From NCBI GenBank assembly GCA_045126475.1, contig JBGVOL010000026.1:1-64000 (forward strand): a stretch of DNA of 64,000 nucleotides, in the 5' to 3' direction. Made by a program: the position numbers and the translations under genes. Shown in pieces: positions 61,215-64,000 of the stretch (the stretch's first letter is position 1; the number at the start of each line of letters is the position of its first letter). The notes beneath the pieces were generated by a model. The model saw nothing but the letters and a program-made list of their open reading frames with translations. It ran no database searches and was not told the DNA's origin. This DNA comes from SVEL01 sp045126475 (GTDB taxonomy: Bacteria; Bacillota; Clostridia; Lachnospirales; Lachnospiraceae).

Positions 61215-62054
61215 TTGAATACTATAGAGAATCAGACCTTTGATGAAGAGAGGTCGTTATACAATTTGAAAGATACGGAAGTTAAAAACTGTGTTTTTGC
61301 AGGACCGGCAGACGGAGAGTCGGTTCTGAAAGAAGCCAGAAATATTTCGGTTTCGGGATGCAGTTTTTCACTGAGATATCCCCTTTGGCACGACAGGAAA
61401 TTTACCCTTGTCGATTCAAAGCTGGATGAAGGAACAAGAGCACCAATATGGTATTCCTTTGACGGAGAGATTGCAGACTCTGCTATAAACGGTATCAAGT
61501 GTCTGCGTGAATGCGAGAATATCAATATACATAACTGTAAGGTTTCATCCGATGAATTCGGATGGAGATGTAAAAATGTCAATATTAATGATTCTGAGAT
61601 GGAGTCACAGTATTTCCTTTTTGAGTCAAAGAATGTCAAAGCTCATAACCTTCATATGAAAGGCAAGTACTCATTTCAGTATATGGAGAATGTGGAAATC
61701 ACAGATTCTGTCTTAGACACAAAGGATGCATTCTGGCACAGTAAAAATGTAACGGTGAAGAATTCGGTTGTTAAGGGTGAGTATCTGGCATGGTTCTCAG
61801 AGGGGCTTACGCTTATTGACTGCAAGATTATAGGAACGCAGCCGTTATGTTACTGTAAGAATCTGAAACTTATTAACTGCACCATGGAGGATTGTGACCT
61901 TTCATTTGAGTACTCTGATGTGGATGCAGATGTAAAAGGACATATTGTATCTGTAAAAAATCCGAAATCAGGAAAGATTGTGGCAGACTCAGTGGGCGAG
62001 ATAATATTTGAGGACGCAGTAATGGAAACAGACGGACAGGTAATCATACGGTAA
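61215..62054 (+). CDS. DUF3737-family right-handed beta-helix protein
   Basis: A 279-aa protein made of regular short strands such as ALRECENINIHNCKVSS-type repeats (LRECENINIHNCKV, WRCKNVNINDSEM, FESKNVKAHNLHM, WHSKNVTVKNSVV), i.e. a right-handed beta-helix of the DUF3737 family. No enzymatic residue is evident; the role is unknown, probably cytoplasmic (no signal). The start is TTG 61215, 8 nt from GGAGG (61202-61206); GTG 61200 lies upstream of that site. It begins 30 nt after rsmA and is probably in the same transcript. Confidence 0.8.
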   Translation: MNTIENQTFDEERSLYNLKDTEVKNCVFAGPADGESVLKEARNISVSGCSFSLRYPLWHDRKFTLVDSKLDEGTRAPIWYSFDGEIADSAINGIKCLRECENINIHNCKVSSDEFGWRCKNVNINDSEMESQYFLFESKNVKAHNLHMKGKYSFQYMENVEITDSVLDTKDAFWHSKNVTVKNSVVKGEYLAWFSEGLTLIDCKIIGTQPLCYCKNLKLINCTMEDCDLSFEYSDVDADVKGHIVSVKNPKSGKIVADSVGEIIFEDAVMETDGQVIIR

Positions 62055-62087
62055 GTTTTGACCCCGTGACCCGGATATCATAAATAC

Positions 62088-62136
62088 AAAGACCTTCGCA
62101 TATATTTCTATCAAAATAAATGCGGAGGTCTTTTTT
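62088..62136 (+). terminator. Terminator whose 3' arm holds the next gene's ribosome site
   Basis: AAAGACCTTCGCAT pairs with ATGCGGAGGTCTTT, followed by six Ts (62131-62136). It ends the metG-tatD-rsmA-DUF3737 run. The GGAGG in the 3' arm (62124-62128) is also the Shine-Dalgarno of the following gene. Confidence 0.8.
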
Positions 62137-63115
62137 GCAAAGAATTATTGCGTACATATATCGATACGAAAAAGATAAAGAGGATGTATTTGTAAAATGC
62201 GGCAATACAGGATTTTGTCGTGTTGAAAATTATGGGGACAGATGTCTTGTGACAGTGTGCTTTAAGGAGGTAACAAAATTAAGCGGGGAATGCACCATGT
62301 ACAGCCTTAAGAGGGAACCGGAAGGTTCCGCATGCTACAGTATCATGGAAACGGCAGCAGTGGAAATGATGACGGGAGGACAGTTGTGCAGCAGAATAGA
62401 GACATGTGCTACTGACGGACTCTTAATAAAATGCTGTGAGAGACAGTATGTGGTATTGTGGAAATGCACGGAAGAGGTTGTGAGAATAAGGAGAGAAGAA
62501 AAAAAGGAGAAGAAGACAGAAAGAGGAGCGGCAGAGGAGACAAAAAAAGAAACAGAAAGAGAAGCGGCAGAGGAGGCAAAAAAAGAAGCAGAAAGAGAAG
62601 CGGCAGAGGAAACAAAAAAAGAAGCAGAAAAAGAAGTAGGAAAAGAATCAGGAAAAGAAGGAGAAGAGGAAAAAGAAAAGGATAAAGAGAAAGAAAATGG
62701 TGAGGAAACGAAAAAGGATGCGGAAAAGAAATCGGAAAAGAAACCGGAAAATAAACCGGAAAAAAAACGGGGGGAGGAAGAACTCATTGAGCGTGCCTTT
62801 AACCATCTGTGCAAGACGCGTATGATTCTTGACGGAACGGAATATCAGGTGGTAAAAATGAGACCTCAGGAGCTTATAATGCTGCCGCGAAAATACTGGC
62901 GCCTTGCAAATAACTGTTTTCTTATGGAAGGCTATTATATCCATAAGCATATACTCTTTTTTAAATATAATGGTGCGTATGTAATCGGTGTGCCGGGAAG
63001 AGGATGCGGCAATGAGAAGGAATATGCCATGAAATTTGGCTTTGAAGAGAAAATACCGGGTTACGATTTTGGAAAAAAATTTACGGAGAAAACCTACTGG
63101 ATTATGCATTTATAG
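62135..63115 (+). CDS. DUF6128-like protein with a Lys/Glu-rich spacer
   Basis: A 326-aa protein. The N-terminal domain (about 1-110, opening QRIIAYIYRYEKDKEDVFVK) and C-terminal domain (about 220-326; KTRMILDGTEYQVVKMRPQE, LIMLPRKYWRLANNCFLMEG, YYIHKHILFFKYNGAYVIGV) resemble a Lachnospiraceae family I know as DUF6128. Between them about 100 residues are almost only Lys, Glu, Ala, Thr, built from an EAKKEAERE-like repeat, a probable long charged helix. The start is TTG 62135, 6 nt from GGAGG (62124-62128), so initiation sits inside the previous terminator. The function is unknown. Confidence 0.72.
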   Translation: MQRIIAYIYRYEKDKEDVFVKCGNTGFCRVENYGDRCLVTVCFKEVTKLSGECTMYSLKREPEGSACYSIMETAAVEMMTGGQLCSRIETCATDGLLIKCCERQYVVLWKCTEEVVRIRREEKKEKKTERGAAEETKKETEREAAEEAKKEAEREAAEETKKEAEKEVGKESGKEGEEEKEKDKEKENGEETKKDAEKKSEKKPENKPEKKRGEEELIERAFNHLCKTRMILDGTEYQVVKMRPQELIMLPRKYWRLANNCFLMEGYYIHKHILFFKYNGAYVIGVPGRGCGNEKEYAMKFGFEEKIPGYDFGKKFTEKTYWIMHL

Positions 63116-63147
63116 GACATTTGACGCTTTTAATCACGGCAAATATG

Positions 63148-63156
63148 TGATATAAT
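63148..63156 (+). promoter_or_regulatory. Extended -10 promoter
   Basis: TGATATAAT: TG one base before a perfect TATAAT (63151-63156). A TTGACG at 63121 is too far (24 nt) to act as a standard -35. It would drive the HD-GYP-like gene. Confidence 0.5.
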
Positions 63157-63210
63157 GGAAAAAATTATTTGCTACATAATGGTTATGTCAGTGAAAGGCT
63201 AGTGATTAAT

Positions 63211-64000
63211 ATGAGATTTGTCAGAGTGGATGAGCTAACCAAGGGTATGCGTCTTGCAAAACCAATTTATAATAAGAATGGTGTATTATTGTATGACAGA
63301 GATACTAAGCTCACTAAACAGGGTATAAACAGTATAAAAAACTTTAAACTCATAGGTATGTATATTTTGGAACCGGCAGAGCCGCTTCCGCCAATGACTC
63401 AGGATGATATTGACTTCGAGAGATTTCAGACCATGAGTGTCTTCGGCTTGAAGGAAGCCCTTGAATCTATCATGGACGGCAGAAAGCCTGCAAATATTAT
63501 GACGCTTATAAAGACACTTATAAAGAAGTATGCAAAGCGTTCAAATAAAGTGAATTTTGTTCAAAACCTGCGAAGCTGTGACGACTATGTGTATAAGCAC
63601 AGCATCAACGTTGCGGTTCTGGCTGCACTTATGGGTGCGCGTCTGAGAATAAGTGTGGAAGATATGAAGAATATGGTCTATGCGGCACTTATTCATGATA
63701 TCGGAAAATTATACATACCTCCTGAGATAGTTGAAAAGCCTGTCCATATGGATGAAGACAGGAAGACGGTGACCGCCTGCGAGACAAAAGGTGACAAATA
63801 TCTTCAGGAGATGGATTTTATCAGTGACAGTGTTAAATTGATTTTGCAGCAAAAATATACGTTGCAGAGCGATGCAAGGATAAAGGCAAAGGACAAGCGG
63901 TTTAAGGAATGTGCGAGGATACTCCAGATTGCGGAAAAGTACGATGACATGACAGCTATGAAGATTGGAAAGGAGCCGTGTTCTGATATAATTGCCATTA
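63211..64000 (+). CDS. HD-GYP-like phosphodiesterase (partial, runs off the window)
   Basis: ATG 63211 opens MRFVRVDELTKGMRLAKPIY, the standard N-terminal (DUF3391-like) start of HD-GYP proteins, and stays open for 263 codons to the window end. The HD region has YKHSINVAVLAALMG and ALIHDIGKLYIPPEIV (HDxGK). Where HHExxDGxGYP is expected the sequence reads LILQQKYTLQSDARI, so the GYP loop is missing or altered; it then resumes as RILQIAEKYDDMTA. It may therefore be a c-di-GMP sensor and not an active phosphodiesterase, counterpart to the GGDEF enzyme at 39320. The ribosome site is weak (AAAGG 13 nt away). Confidence 0.8.
   Translation, partial: MRFVRVDELTKGMRLAKPIYNKNGVLLYDRDTKLTKQGINSIKNFKLIGMYILEPAEPLPPMTQDDIDFERFQTMSVFGLKEALESIMDGRKPANIMTLIKTLIKKYAKRSNKVNFVQNLRSCDDYVYKHSINVAVLAALMGARLRISVEDMKNMVYAALIHDIGKLYIPPEIVEKPVHMDEDRKTVTACETKGDKYLQEMDFISDSVKLILQQKYTLQSDARIKAKDKRFKECARILQIAEKYDDMTAMKIGKEPCSDIIAI

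Overview
The window looks like chromosomal DNA of a low-to-mid GC Firmicute of class Clostridia, most likely family Lachnospiraceae. The evidence is Gram-positive style Shine-Dalgarno sites and TTGACA/TATAAT promoters, a type III glutamine synthetase (GlnN), LL-diaminopimelate aminotransferase (DapL), an archaeal-type AspRS beside gatCAB, a T-box leader on metG, and the decarboxylase-gmk-yaaR-holB-ricT-methyltransferase-rsmI order known from Firmicutes. Names rest on motifs and family knowledge; no database search was possible.

Layout. 1-940: the 3' end of a 23S rRNA gene, then tRNAs Asp, Val, Thr, Tyr, initiator Met and Phe, with no 5S gene between 23S and the tRNAs. 1.0-2.8 kb: an ABC exporter. 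2.9-26.7 kb: a nitrogen/glutamine block. On the minus strand lies glnN-purF-amt(PII fusion). On the plus strand lie pyrG-gltB-gltD, two unrelated genes, glnA-ANTAR regulator-aspS, dapL and gatCAB. The leaders of glnN, pyrG, glnA and amt share a hairpin with a six-base loop (A at 1, G at 4) that competes with a longer hairpin, which ends in a U-run in three of the four. This is the signature of ANTAR antitermination, and the ANTAR protein sits in the glnA operon.

26.7-36 kb is accessory: a small gene behind a palindromic operator, a class III-like Fic protein, a 196-bp MITE-like element, a predicted lysozyme-response operon (MBOAT and SGNH O-acetylation proteins with a SigV/RsiV-like pair), and an XRE-ImmA module whose third gene is frameshifted. 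34-39.2 kb is the most striking locus: a large HTH regulator, a convergent secreted mini-peptide, a near-perfect 22-bp inverted repeat between divergent promoters, a 36-aa Cys-containing precursor peptide, a radical SAM/SPASM maturase and an ABC exporter. I read it as a peptide-quorum-controlled RiPP system.

39.3-48.9 kb holds signalling genes (GGDEF, receiver) and the conserved gmk-holB-ricT-rsmI housekeeping run. At 48.9-50.1 kb an Abi-family HEPN protein is followed by a perfect promoter and a roughly 60-nt structured RNA with no coding gene, a candidate toxin/ncRNA-antitoxin or defence pair. 50.1-57.2 kb has a MarR regulator, a lone spmA, a DUF885 lipoprotein and two secreted or anchored proteins. 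57.2-64 kb has T-box-metG, tatD, rsmA, DUF3737 and DUF6128-like genes and the start of an HD-GYP-like gene cut by the window end.
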